From SXOA01 sp051004015 (GTDB taxonomy: Bacteria > Planctomycetota > Planctomycetia > Pirellulales > Pirellulaceae), in assembly GCA_051004015.1 (NCBI GenBank), contig JBPCKT010000028.1, positions 1 through 64,000 on the forward strand: a stretch of 64,000 nt of DNA, given 5' to 3'. The position numbers were made by a program, and so were the translations under genes. The notes under the pieces are model-generated. The model did no database searches, was not told the DNA's origin, and worked only from the letters and a program-made list of their open reading frames with translations. How positions within the stretch are numbered: position 1 is the first letter of the stretch; each line of letters begins with the position of its first letter. Positions 35,199-43,966 of this stretch are shown here, piece by piece.

Positions 35199-35217
35199 AC
35201 TTTCCTATTCTTAATCT

Positions 35218-35290
35218 TAATCCTAGTCTTAATCTTAATCCTCTTCCGTCCGCGTCGCGCTGAGGAGGATTAAGATTAAGATTAGGATTA
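35218..35290. repeat. TAATC-repeat inverted pair (REPIN-like)
   Basis: A 26-bp arm rich in TAATCCT and CTTAATC (35218-35243) is inverted at 35265-35290 with one mismatch, 21 bp apart. It lies between the unknown gene and the rhomboid gene. Confidence 0.6.
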
Positions 35291-35331
35291 CGATGAGGAT
35301 CAGGAAGAGCGAGAGGAACTAAGGACAGCAA

Positions 35332-36252
35332 ATGGGGTACAGCGACCGCGACTACTACCGCGAAGACGCCACCGGCGACTCGATGGGCATCGCCGGCCAG
35401 TCGATGGTCGTGCGGCTGATTGTGATCAACGTGGTGCTCTTCCTGGCGGACTGGATCACGGCCAGCGGCGGCAGCCACTGGCTGTTCAACGCCCTGGCCG
35501 TGCATGGCGACACCGTCGCCCGCCCCCTTTACTGGTATCAGTTCCTCACCGCCGGCTTCATGCACAGCCACCAGGGGCTGTGGCACATTCTGGGGAACAT
35601 GTTTGGCCTGTACGCCTTCGGAAAGGCCATTGAGGAACGGCTCGGGTGGAAGGAATTCCTGCGGATCTATGTCGTGGCCATCGTGCTGGGGAATTTGGTC
35701 TGGGGGCTGCGGCAGTACTTTCTCGCCGACAAGTATGGCCAAGGTGAAACGGCCCAATGGGCGACGACCTTCGGCCCCGCCGCCGGCATGGCGGCGCTCG
35801 CTTTCCTCCATTGTCTGTATTATCCGCGCGCCAAAATCAATATGGCCTTCGTCATTCCGACACCGGCCTGGATTGTGGCCATTCTGGTCCTCGTCCTTGA
35901 CTTCTGCGCCGTGATGACGCAGCATCCGAAGGATGAATCGCTCGTCTACGCCGGGATCGACAACTACGCCGTCGGCTGCCTGTTCACGCTGGCCTATTGG
36001 TACTTCGGCTGGAACTTCGGCCGGCTGCCCGGCCAGCGCTGGCTGGGCAAAATGTGGACATCGCTTGGGAGCCTGCTTTCCCCCCGCCCGCAAGTCCGCG
36101 TGCATGACCCCGAGCGGGACTACGAGGACCTGGAGGAAGAAGCCGACCGCCTGCTCGCCAAGGTCGGCCAGCAAGGGGAATCCAGCCTGACCGCCAAGGA
36201 ACGCAAAGTCCTGGAGGAATACAGCCGCTGGATGCGGCAGAAGCGGGGATAG
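35332..36252 (+). CDS. Rhomboid-fold pseudoprotease
   Basis: A 306-residue rhomboid-family membrane protein. It keeps the family frame: SMVVRLIVINVVLFLADW, FLTAGFMHSHQGLWHILGNMFGLYAFGKAIEERLG and a long C-terminal cytosolic Glu-rich tail. The catalytic residues are altered. The GxSG motif is GPAA (148-151) with Ala150 at the Ser position, and the catalytic His position (AHLGG in relatives) is Tyr212 in NYAVG. It is therefore predicted inactive, like Derlins and iRhoms. It lies in the Ubl cluster, downstream of the unknown 239-residue gene. No Shine-Dalgarno is clear. Confidence 0.8.
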   Translation: MGYSDRDYYREDATGDSMGIAGQSMVVRLIVINVVLFLADWITASGGSHWLFNALAVHGDTVARPLYWYQFLTAGFMHSHQGLWHILGNMFGLYAFGKAIEERLGWKEFLRIYVVAIVLGNLVWGLRQYFLADKYGQGETAQWATTFGPAAGMAALAFLHCLYYPRAKINMAFVIPTPAWIVAILVLVLDFCAVMTQHPKDESLVYAGIDNYAVGCLFTLAYWYFGWNFGRLPGQRWLGKMWTSLGSLLSPRPQVRVHDPERDYEDLEEEADRLLAKVGQQGESSLTAKERKVLEEYSRWMRQKRG

Positions 36253-36263
36253 AGAGGTCGCGT

Positions 36264-38066
36264 TCATAACAGCTCGTCCAGCTCCTCCACGAGCTCCGCG
36301 AATCGCGCCAGCGCCGTGTCCACCGGCTCGCTGCTTTCCATATTCACGCCGGCATCGCGTAACAAATCCAGCGGGTCTTTGCTGCAGCCGCCGCTGAGGA
36401 AGCTGAGATAGGCCTCGAGCTCCTGTTTGCCGCCGTGCAGCACTTTCTGGCTGAGGGCGATGGCGGCGGAGAGGCCGGTCGCGTACTTGTAGACGTAAAA
36501 GGCTCGGTAGAAGTGTGGGATGCGAAAGCACTCCAGGGCCAGCTCGTCGTCGATGGCGAACTCCGGCCCGAAATACGCTTCCAACAGCTCGCGATAGACT
36601 TTCTTGTACGAGTCCACCGTCAGCGGCTCACCTTCTTCGGCCATGCCGTGCGTAATTTTCTCGAACTCGGCGAACATCGTCTGCCGGATGATGGTGGCGC
36701 GGATGTCGTCCAGCTCGCGGTTGATGAGGTACGCCCGCTGCCGTTTGTCCTGGGCCTGCTCCAGCAGATGATGGCTCAGCAGCTCCTCGTTGAAGGTGCT
36801 GGCGACCTCGGCGACGAATATCACGTAGTCATAATACTGAAACGGCTGGTGCCTGGCCGAATGCCAGGTATGCATGGAGTGGCCGGCTTCATGGGCCAGC
36901 GTGAAGACGTCGTTAAAGACCTCCTCGTTGTAGTTCATCAGGATGTACGGAATCCCGTCAAAACTGCCGCTGGAAAAAGCTCCGCTGCTCTTCCCCTGGT
37001 TCGGATAGCGGTCGCACCAGCGGCCGAGCAGTCCTTCCTCCAGCGCGCCGCAATACTGCGGGCCGAGCGGCTGCAGCGACTCCATCACCAGCTTCACCGC
37101 CTCTTTCCATTTTCGCTTCACCTCCAGGTCGCTGAGGATCGGCACGTAGGTGTCGTAATGGTGAATGTCCCGCAGCTTCATCTTGCGGCGACGGACGTCG
37201 TAATAGCGATGCACCGCCGGCAGGTTCTTTCGCACGGACGCAATCAAGTTGTCGTACACCGACTGCGGCACATTGTCCGGAAACAGCGCCGACTCCACCG
37301 CACTCTTGAACCCCCGCACCTTGGCGTAGTACACGTCTTTGTGAATCGAACCGGTCAGCGTGGCGCACAGCGTGTTCTCGTGCCCCTGGAACTGGGCGTA
37401 GTACTTGTGGAATGCATCCTTGCGGACGCTCCGCTCCGGCGACACCAAGAGCTTGCTGAAAGTGGAGTTGGAAAGCTCCACCTCCTCCTTCTTCTCGTTC
37501 TTCACCGTGCCGAACTTCATGTCCGCATCGAGCAGTTGCCTGAACGCCCGGCCCGCCGCCCCGGCCATCTCTCCCTGCATCGCCAGGATTTCTTCTTCAC
37601 GGCCGCTCAGCGTAAACGGCCGGTAGCGGACGATCCGCTCCAGGGCCAGCTTGTAAGGGGCCAGCTCCTTGGCGGACAGGTATTTGTCCAGCGTCTCCTT
37701 GGGCAGGGCCAGAATCTCCGGCCGGATGAAGCTGGCCGCCTGACTGGCTCGCGTCGCCAGATTCTGGAACCGCCCGACCATTCCCTGATACTTACTCTCG
37801 GCCTGGTCCTCCGTCGCCTTCAAATGGACATACCCCCCCACCTTCTCCCCCAGCCGCTCGAAGTCGTTGTCATACTTCAGGCAGGCCGCCAGCGTCTTCG
37901 CCCCCTCCCCCAGCTTTCCCTTGAACTTCTCAAACCCCGGAATCAGCTTGTCCAGCCGGGCAAACTCTTTCTCCCAGGCCTCGTCGCTGGCGCACAGACT
38001 GGACAAATCCCAGGTGTCCCCTGGCTTGACCTTGGACCGCTTGGGCAGACGCAGAATCTTAGACAT
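36264..38066 (-). CDS. pepF: Oligoendopeptidase F (M3 family)
   Basis: A 600-residue M3 zinc metallopeptidase of PepF type. The zinc motif is HEAGH (392-396, in FTLAHEAGHSMHTWHS) and the downstream zinc Glu is expected in VAEVASTFNEELL. The N-terminal helical region (about 1-200) is the substrate-channel lid. PepF cleaves oligopeptides in the cytoplasm, downstream of peptide import or protein turnover. The frame extends upstream to 38162, but ATG 38066 follows AGGAA at 7 nt and gives the typical length. It converges with the pseudo-rhomboid, with 11 bp between stops. Confidence 0.9.
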   Translation of the reverse strand: MSKILRLPKRSKVKPGDTWDLSSLCASDEAWEKEFARLDKLIPGFEKFKGKLGEGAKTLAACLKYDNDFERLGEKVGGYVHLKATEDQAESKYQGMVGRFQNLATRASQAASFIRPEILALPKETLDKYLSAKELAPYKLALERIVRYRPFTLSGREEEILAMQGEMAGAAGRAFRQLLDADMKFGTVKNEKKEEVELSNSTFSKLLVSPERSVRKDAFHKYYAQFQGHENTLCATLTGSIHKDVYYAKVRGFKSAVESALFPDNVPQSVYDNLIASVRKNLPAVHRYYDVRRRKMKLRDIHHYDTYVPILSDLEVKRKWKEAVKLVMESLQPLGPQYCGALEEGLLGRWCDRYPNQGKSSGAFSSGSFDGIPYILMNYNEEVFNDVFTLAHEAGHSMHTWHSARHQPFQYYDYVIFVAEVASTFNEELLSHHLLEQAQDKRQRAYLINRELDDIRATIIRQTMFAEFEKITHGMAEEGEPLTVDSYKKVYRELLEAYFGPEFAIDDELALECFRIPHFYRAFYVYKYATGLSAAIALSQKVLHGGKQELEAYLSFLSGGCSKDPLDLLRDAGVNMESSEPVDTALARFAELVEELDELL

Positions 38067-38792
38067 GGATATTCCTGGTTTTCGGATGGATGTTGGTCTG
38101 GTGGCGGAGGATTTACAGGCTCCGATTGTACCGGCTTCCGGCTTGTGTCGCCGCAGTCTCATAAGCCCTTACTCCTCCCCCGATAGTACTGTTTTTATTC
38201 AGATTCACGCCCTTTCGTTCACCAAAAGTTACGTCGATTGGCTTCTCCGGAACCCCTCGCCTCTTCACCGCTTACGGTGATTCACGTCGCTGTAACTTTG
38301 ATTCATGCTGCCAATTTTTGACACTTTTGATTCATGAGTTGGTGAGTCTGTTATAAGCTGTTCTTTCGCCTTGTGGCTGCGGGGCCTTCCATCCCCAAGG
38401 GGCCTCAATCTCCGCGACCGGCGGAAGTTGTCAGGTTCCCGACGACGCGGCGCCGGCGGGCACGCTGCTTCCCACGCGCGCAGCCCCATCCGGTTTATGT
38501 ACAATTGTATCATATAGACTGTCCCAGATCAAGCCCCCTGGGGAAAGATTTTTGCGAGGCCGCTTGTCGCAGCGGCGTTGCTTGGTGGACAAGAAGATCA
38601 ATCAGGCCGCGCTCCGGGCTCTCGTTCGAGAGGCTGTGGCACTGAACTCACCTACCAACAAGAAGCGATAGCGGCAGAGCTAAGATTGAAACGGTAGGAT
38701 CGATTCGGTTCGGGGAATCGCGAGTTTTCACCTGCCAAAACCGCGAGGACTTCTCCGGCCATTGGCTATCGGTTAAACTGACGCCCATTACG
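38067..38792. other. Divergent AT-richer region before the restriction-modification pair
   Basis: About 725 bp without a gene I can support. It has lower GC than the surroundings. An 11-bp direct repeat TTTGATTCATG (38297-38307 and 38326-38336), a perfect TACAATTGTA palindrome (38500-38509), and a short frame ending at 38671 that encodes a plausible but very short helical tail (DKKINQAALRALVREAVA) may be remnants of the island's left border. No tRNA or integrase gene is visible. Confidence 0.4.
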
Positions 38793-39713
38793 ATGCGAAC
38801 TGCAAGCAATGTGCCTCACCCGATTCCCTATCAAGGGAGCAAGCGATGGCTTGCTCCGACCGTTTGCGGCTGCATTCCTAAAGGTATCCGCACCATTTAC
38901 GAGCCGTTTGCTGGTTCCGCGGCCGTTAGCCTTTACGCTGCTGCAAGCGAGTCAGCAGATAGTTTTGTAATCGGCGATCTCCATAAGCCCATTGCGGGTT
39001 TGTGGGATGCAATCATCAAGGCGCCACATGATTTGGCAGACGAATATGAACGGCTGTGGCATGAGCAACCGACTCTGGGCAAAGCGCATTTCAATGAGGT
39101 GCGAAAGGCTTTTAACCAAGACCCGCAACCAGCCACCTTTCTCTACCTTCTCGCCAGGTGCGTTAAAGCGGCGATTCGGTACAACAGAAACGGCGAGTTC
39201 AACAACACCGCCGACCACCGGCGGCGCGGTACCCGACCCGACACTATGCGGGACAATATTGTGCGAGCCGCAAAGATTCTCGCGGGCAAGTCCCAAGTCT
39301 TCAACGCGAACTATCTCGACACGCTACGGGAGGCGGACACTTCCGATGTGATTTACCTCGATCCGCCGTACCAAGGCACGAGCGGCGAGCGCGACAGTCG
39401 ATACGTGAAGGGGATGAGCTTCTCCGAATTCTGCGATGGATTGCACGGTCTCGCGAAGAGAAAACTGTCGCTCATCATCTCGTACGACGGACGTGTGGGC
39501 GACAAAATCTATGGCCAACGGCTTCCAGATTCTTTGAAGTTACGAATGTTCGAAGTGAAAGCTGGCAGATCAACTCAGGAAACCCTGCTTGGTCGTAACG
39601 GGGTGACGTATGAGTCTCTCTACGTTTCGGAATGCTTGTTAGATCGCATCGAGCGCCTACCGCGATTATTGGCCGAGCCTGCATGCCCCTCTCAAGAACT
39701 GCTGCTCTTTTGA
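38793..39713 (+). CDS. DNA adenine methyltransferase (D12 class)
   Basis: A 306-residue N6-adenine methyltransferase of the alpha/D12 class. PIPYQGSKRWLAP opens the enzyme, YEPFAGSAAVSLYAA is the SAM-binding F-x-G-x-A motif, and VIYLDPPYQGTS is the DPPY catalytic motif. It would methylate adenine in a short sequence; the target cannot be read from the protein. Its stop is 9 nt before the HNH endonuclease ATG, so the pair forms a type II-like restriction-modification operon. GC is visibly lower than in neighbours, consistent with transfer. Confidence 0.85.
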   Translation: MRTASNVPHPIPYQGSKRWLAPTVCGCIPKGIRTIYEPFAGSAAVSLYAAASESADSFVIGDLHKPIAGLWDAIIKAPHDLADEYERLWHEQPTLGKAHFNEVRKAFNQDPQPATFLYLLARCVKAAIRYNRNGEFNNTADHRRRGTRPDTMRDNIVRAAKILAGKSQVFNANYLDTLREADTSDVIYLDPPYQGTSGERDSRYVKGMSFSEFCDGLHGLAKRKLSLIISYDGRVGDKIYGQRLPDSLKLRMFEVKAGRSTQETLLGRNGVTYESLYVSECLLDRIERLPRLLAEPACPSQELLLF

Positions 39714-39722
39714 GTGATCGGT

Positions 39723-40466
39723 ATGGCGAAAGTAAACTATTCCGCTGAACTATTGGCCGCCGTTGCGAAGGTAACGACCAAGCGAGGAAAAGTTCTTGTC
39801 GAGCATATCCTGAAGCATGGCAGTGTTTCGACCGAGCAGTTGGAAACGATTTACGGATTGACCGATGCGGCGAGTGCGGCTCGCGACGTCAGAGACGCCG
39901 GCGTGCCGTTGGCAAAGACGTCTGGCAAGCGTAAGACTGGCCGGCAGATGGCTGTCTATTCATTTGGCGATTCATCTCTCATCCGCGGCGATCGCTTCCA
40001 GGGGCGCAAAGCGTTCGCAAAAGGGTTCAAAGAGATTCTGATCAATAAGTACGGCTCAAAGTGCGCACTGTGCTCTACACCTTACGAGCCGCGATACCTC
40101 CAAATTGATCATCGTGTACCGTACCAAATCGCCGGCGACACTGGTGACACGGAACGACCTCTCGAAGAATACATGCTTCTTTGCGGCTCGTGCCAACGGT
40201 CAAAATCGTGGTCTTGCGAACACTGCGATAATTGGCGAGAAGGGCGACAGCCGGAGATTTGTCGTACCTGCTACTGGGCCGTGCCGGAGGATTACACCCA
40301 TATCGCGCTCCAGGATCATCGGCGGTTGGAAATCGTTTGGCTTGGTGAAGATGAAGTATCTGACCACACCAAGCTCAAGTCACTTGCCGCCAGAAATGCC
40401 GTGGCGTTGCCGCTTTATGCTAAAGCCGCCCTCGCCGAGCATGTGCGACGACAGCAGAAAGGGTGA
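39723..40466 (+). CDS. HNH endonuclease (restriction partner)
   Basis: A 247-residue protein whose C-terminal half contains an HNH nuclease with zinc-binding cysteines: KCALC, the catalytic IDHRVPY, then LLCGSCQRSKSWSCEHC. The N-terminal part has a short helical LETIYGLTDAASAARDVRDAGVPL region, which may bind DNA. It directly follows the adenine methyltransferase, the usual order of a type II system. The ATG at 39723 is preceded by GAG; a GTG three codons upstream (39714) is the other option. Recognition site unknown. Confidence 0.75.
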   Translation: MAKVNYSAELLAAVAKVTTKRGKVLVEHILKHGSVSTEQLETIYGLTDAASAARDVRDAGVPLAKTSGKRKTGRQMAVYSFGDSSLIRGDRFQGRKAFAKGFKEILINKYGSKCALCSTPYEPRYLQIDHRVPYQIAGDTGDTERPLEEYMLLCGSCQRSKSWSCEHCDNWREGRQPEICRTCYWAVPEDYTHIALQDHRRLEIVWLGEDEVSDHTKLKSLAARNAVALPLYAKAALAEHVRRQQKG

Positions 40467-40627
40467 TCGCAACCCTGGTTTGAAAGATCGCCCACTTCGG
40501 CCCGTCGGGAGTTTCGTTGCGAGTACTTTCATTTCATCGTTTTGCCTCCACGCCTGGTGGAAGATCCGCCGCAGTTTCGCCAGGACCGAGAATCCGGCGA
40601 CCTGGCCCTTGTACTCATAGCCCGGCC

Positions 40628-41923
40628 CTACTTCCTCGGCACCGGCACTTGCAGCACCGTGTAGGGGATCAACATCAGGGCATAGACGTTGCCATCGTGT
40701 CCTTCCGTAACTCCCAAAATGACGTGCCGCGAAGTGGTGTGGCCGTCCTTGAGCTTGATCAGGCCGCCGTGGAACGGCAGATTCTTGCCGGTGGCATCCG
40801 TCATGGGCGTGTAATCGGGATTGGCTACTTCCACGCAGCCGTGGTCGGTCGGCTCCTTCTCGCCGGCTTTGTAGCTGCACAGGTGCAGGAGGTTGATCCC
40901 TTCCGCGGCCTCGGTGATGGCGACCCAGCAGGTGCCGCTCTTGCCAACGCACATCGCCCGGCAGTCGACGGATTTCGCGCCTGAAATCAACGTGCCGAGA
41001 GTCCGTCCCGCCAGTGTGTCTCCCTCCTGCGTCAGGTCGTAGGAATAGAGGGCGTTGCCTTGCATCGGCTGGGAGTAGAGCGTTTTGCCGTCGGGAGTGA
41101 TGTCCCAGTTGATAGGGTCGGGATTCGTGGTGAGGGCTAGCCGCGACTCGGGGGTGGGGGGCTTGCCGTCGATCGACTGCTTGAGCCGCTCCAGCTTGTC
41201 GGTGCGGGGGTCGTAGCGGGCGATGTCGCCGCCGTGGATCGGATGGTACGCCCGGCCGAGATAATCGACCACGATGAAGCCGTAGAAATGCTCGGTGTCC
41301 ATCAGTTGCCGGTAGTTGCCGGTCTTGAGGTCGAGAATCAGGAAGATGGCACTCTCCCCCGGCCCCGGCCGATGGTCGCTGCACGTGGAGATATACGCCA
41401 CGCCGCGGCTCTCGTCGGGCGTGATGCTGTTGATGCCGTGGTGCGGCACGGGAATGGGATAGACCTTGGTCTCGCCGGTCTTGGGGTCGTAGACCATCGG
41501 ATAGCCGCCGGGATAATCCTCGCGCTTCTCCGTGGCGGTGGGATAGCCCTGTTTGGTGCCGAAGTAAATCTTGCCACTGGCGCCGACGTTGTTGCGGGTG
41601 TGGATCTTGGATTGCGCTCCAAATCCCTTAATGTCCTTGCCAATTGCCTTATGGGCATCCACCACCGCCTTCATCGCCTTGGTCTTTGGATCGAACTCCA
41701 CCAGCCACGCATTCACCGCGTTCGCGTGCGTGCCGATATACAGCCGCCCGTCGATGCCGGGAATGATGGAGAAGTAGCCTTCCCCATCGGGCGCGGTCTC
41801 CTTGGGAACGGCATAGGCAGTGGCGGAAATCCACTTGCGGGGAGCTGCATCTTGAGCGGCAGACCACTCAGGTAATCCAACCACAAGCGCCATCGACAAC
41901 AACGCCAAGAATCTAGCCTTCAT
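40628..41923 (-). CDS. Exported beta-propeller-like protein
   Basis: A 431-residue exported protein with a signal peptide (MKARFLALLSMALVVGLPEWSAA). The rest shows repeated propeller-blade-like segments: FSIIPGIDGRLYIGTHANAVNAWLVEFDPKTKAM, GGYPMVYDPKTGETKVY, NYRQLMDTEHFYGFIVVDYLGRAYHPIHGG and IARYDPRTDKLERL, then further blades with NWDITPDGKTLYSQPMQG. Function unknown; ligand binding or a lyase-like activity is possible. AAGGAG lies 7 nt before the ATG at 41923. It precedes another minus-strand FG-GAP gene by 80 nt across a repeat. Confidence 0.6.
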   Translation of the reverse strand: MKARFLALLSMALVVGLPEWSAAQDAAPRKWISATAYAVPKETAPDGEGYFSIIPGIDGRLYIGTHANAVNAWLVEFDPKTKAMKAVVDAHKAIGKDIKGFGAQSKIHTRNNVGASGKIYFGTKQGYPTATEKREDYPGGYPMVYDPKTGETKVYPIPVPHHGINSITPDESRGVAYISTCSDHRPGPGESAIFLILDLKTGNYRQLMDTEHFYGFIVVDYLGRAYHPIHGGDIARYDPRTDKLERLKQSIDGKPPTPESRLALTTNPDPINWDITPDGKTLYSQPMQGNALYSYDLTQEGDTLAGRTLGTLISGAKSVDCRAMCVGKSGTCWVAITEAAEGINLLHLCSYKAGEKEPTDHGCVEVANPDYTPMTDATGKNLPFHGGLIKLKDGHTTSRHVILGVTEGHDGNVYALMLIPYTVLQVPVPRK

Positions 41924-41967
41924 AAGAATCTCCTTCATTTTTCTGTCTTCCATTTTTCTGTCACTCT

Positions 41968-42000
41968 CTTCCTTCGTTCCCTTTATTCCCTTCTGTTCAA
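41968..42000. repeat. GAACAGAAGG repeat, single inverted copy
   Basis: A CCTTCGTTCC…CCCTTCTGTTCAA sequence matching, in inverse orientation, the copies at 9661-9687 and 32707-32740. It lies in the short gap between the FG-GAP gene's stop and the next gene's start. Confidence 0.65.
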
Positions 42001-42004
42001 TCCA

Positions 42005-43669
42005 TTACTGTTTCACCACGAACCGTTGATCCCCCGCGATGTCCTTTTTCTCAATCTTCCCCTTGCCATGCGGCAGGATGACTTCGACATCGCAATTCTT
42101 GAGCGCACCCAGCCCAAAATGGGCAATCGCTTCCTGCCCCGAAGCGTAACCATAACCGACGGCGATTTCCTTTTGTCCCAACAGTGACGCCGCGTCGCCG
42201 AGTTTGCCGGCCGGGTAGATGCGAACAATCGCGCCGATCCCCTGCCGGTTCGTCCCCTTCGGCCCTTCAACCGCGATGTCGAGCCAGTGCCCCCCTTGCG
42301 TCTCGTTCTTAAGGAGCAGTGAGCGGCTTTCGACCCACCAATTAGCGAGGAACAAGTCCAGCTTGCCATCGCGGTTGTAGTCGCCGCTGGGGCCCGGGGC
42401 GGTGTAGACGATTTTGTGCTCCGTCTGCATCCGGTCGAAGAACGGGCCGACGTTGCCGTCTTTCTTGTCTGCCTCGGTCGGGAAGTTGTTGACGGAGAGC
42501 GCGGTGGTCGCAAACTGCGGCAGACCGTCTTTATTCCCCAGACCGCGGAAGATGACCGGGTGCGGCTGACCGTTTGCGGCGAATTTCACGATGCTGGTGT
42601 AGATATCCGGCCAGCCGTCGTTGTCAAAATCCTGGATCTCGACATGCGGGCTCTTCATCGGCAGCGCGACGAGGCCGACTTTTTCCGTCACGTCTTCAAA
42701 TCTCGGCACGCCACCCGTGACACCCCGGTTGAGAAACAGCCGCACGGGAATGCCGCCGGTGAACCAAGGGCGGTCGCAGTGGGAGCCGATGAGGATGTCC
42801 GCCAGGCCGTCGCGGTTCACGTCCCCAAAAGTGCAGCCGCAGACGGTGTCGTCGGGAGTGTCGTTATATTTCCAGGCGAAATCGCCGCGGTCCTTCGGCA
42901 ACTCGGTGAAATGCCCCTTGCCGTCATTGAGAAACAGCCGTGTCCCATGATGGCGTCCGCCAAAGTACAAATCCGGCCAGCCGTCCCCATTCACATCCCC
43001 CGCCGCCACGCCAAAGCCCGTGAGCTGCACCGGCAGTCCCGCGGATTGGCTGACGTTCTCAAACTTGAATCCTCCCAGATTCCGATACAGCCGCGAGCGG
43101 CTTTGGCCCCCCTGGAAAAAGCATTCGCCGACGACGAGGTCCAAGAGGCCATCGCCGTCGTAATCCGTCACGCATGCGCTACGAGCGGCGATGCCGGCGG
43201 GACAGCAACTCGAATCCTTGGAAACATCCGTGAACTTGCCCCCTCCCTCGTTGCGGAACAGATGATTCGGCTCGGCATAATGCGGATCTTTGGTCCCGCC
43301 GTCGATGGCATGATTGGTGACGTAAAGATCCAAATCGCCATCGTTATCCAGGTCCGCGAACACTCCGCCGTTGGCCCGCCCCAGCACCCGCAACTGCTCC
43401 TGCGGGTCAAGCTCAAACTTCCCCTTTACGTTCCGGAAAAACTGGTTCGGCTTGCTCCCGTACGGCGCCCCGCCAAAAGCCCCCACGTACAAATCCACCC
43501 ACCCGTCCCCATCGGCGTCCCCCCAGGCCACGCCATGCCCGGCAATCTTCGCCACATGCGGAAACAACCCCGCCTCATCCCCCGCATCCTTAAACACCAG
43601 CGGCTGCTGGGCGAAGGCAAGAGGAACGAGGGAAACCATCAGGCCGATGGCAAGGAAGGTCGAGCGCAT
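42005..43669 (-). CDS. Exported FG-GAP/VCBS repeat protein with ASPIC/UnbV C-terminus
   Basis: A 554-residue secreted protein with a signal peptide (to about residue 20) and about seven FG-GAP/VCBS-like repeats. Examples are AWGDADGDGWVDLYVGAF, VFADLDNDGDLDLYVT, DYDGDGLLDLVVG, GDVNGDGWPDLYFGG and GDVNRDGLADILIG. The D-x-D-x-D-G loops probably bind Ca2+ in a seven-bladed propeller. The C-terminal about 110 residues have GGHWLDIAVEGPKGTNRQGIGAIVRIYPAG and resemble the ASPIC/UnbV domain that often follows these repeats. Extracellular adhesion or ligand binding is likely. Confidence 0.8.
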   Translation of the reverse strand: MRSTFLAIGLMVSLVPLAFAQQPLVFKDAGDEAGLFPHVAKIAGHGVAWGDADGDGWVDLYVGAFGGAPYGSKPNQFFRNVKGKFELDPQEQLRVLGRANGGVFADLDNDGDLDLYVTNHAIDGGTKDPHYAEPNHLFRNEGGGKFTDVSKDSSCCPAGIAARSACVTDYDGDGLLDLVVGECFFQGGQSRSRLYRNLGGFKFENVSQSAGLPVQLTGFGVAAGDVNGDGWPDLYFGGRHHGTRLFLNDGKGHFTELPKDRGDFAWKYNDTPDDTVCGCTFGDVNRDGLADILIGSHCDRPWFTGGIPVRLFLNRGVTGGVPRFEDVTEKVGLVALPMKSPHVEIQDFDNDGWPDIYTSIVKFAANGQPHPVIFRGLGNKDGLPQFATTALSVNNFPTEADKKDGNVGPFFDRMQTEHKIVYTAPGPSGDYNRDGKLDLFLANWWVESRSLLLKNETQGGHWLDIAVEGPKGTNRQGIGAIVRIYPAGKLGDAASLLGQKEIAVGYGYASGQEAIAHFGLGALKNCDVEVILPHGKGKIEKKDIAGDQRFVVKQ

Positions 43670-43784
43670 GGAAACCTAGCTCCTGGGGGCGTTTCCGGTT
43701 CGTTCCGAATGATACGCCGTGCGGGAACTCGCCACAACCAAGCACCCTCCAATGCATGTGTGGTTCTTCCCCTTTGCGATCTCC

Positions 43785-43852
43785 GCGCCTCTGCGTGATG
43801 CCCATCCCAGGTGAACGGCAGTGGACCGGAAGGGAGCATCACGCAGAGGCGC
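43785..43852. repeat. 17-bp perfect inverted repeat
   Basis: GCGCCTCTGCGTGATGC (43785-43801) is exactly inverted at 43836-43852, 34 bp apart, in the gap between the FG-GAP gene and the MFS gene. The CCTCTGCGTGATGC type sequence is a common small repeat in planctomycete and other genomes. Confidence 0.6.
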
Positions 43853-43966
43853 AAAGGACGCAGAGGAAGAGTTGAAGGAGGACCGATTCACTTCCTGCCG
43901 AAAAAAGGGCGGTCAAGCTGTTGCCTGGCCGCCCCCGAAACCCTTCGTGATTTCCGTTGAAGTCAG

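Noticed and set aside
34174..36531. A 785-residue minus-strand frame opposite the pseudo-rhomboid
   Set aside because: No domain or start support; it is antisense to two well-supported plus-strand genes.
38585..38671. A 28-residue frame in the gap before the methyltransferase
   Set aside because: Too short, with no ribosome binding site and no homologue that I can name; may be a remnant only.
40467..40627. Possible truncated gene after the HNH endonuclease
   Set aside because: A minus-strand frame gives a plausible short start, but the stretch is only 160 bp and has no recognisable protein.
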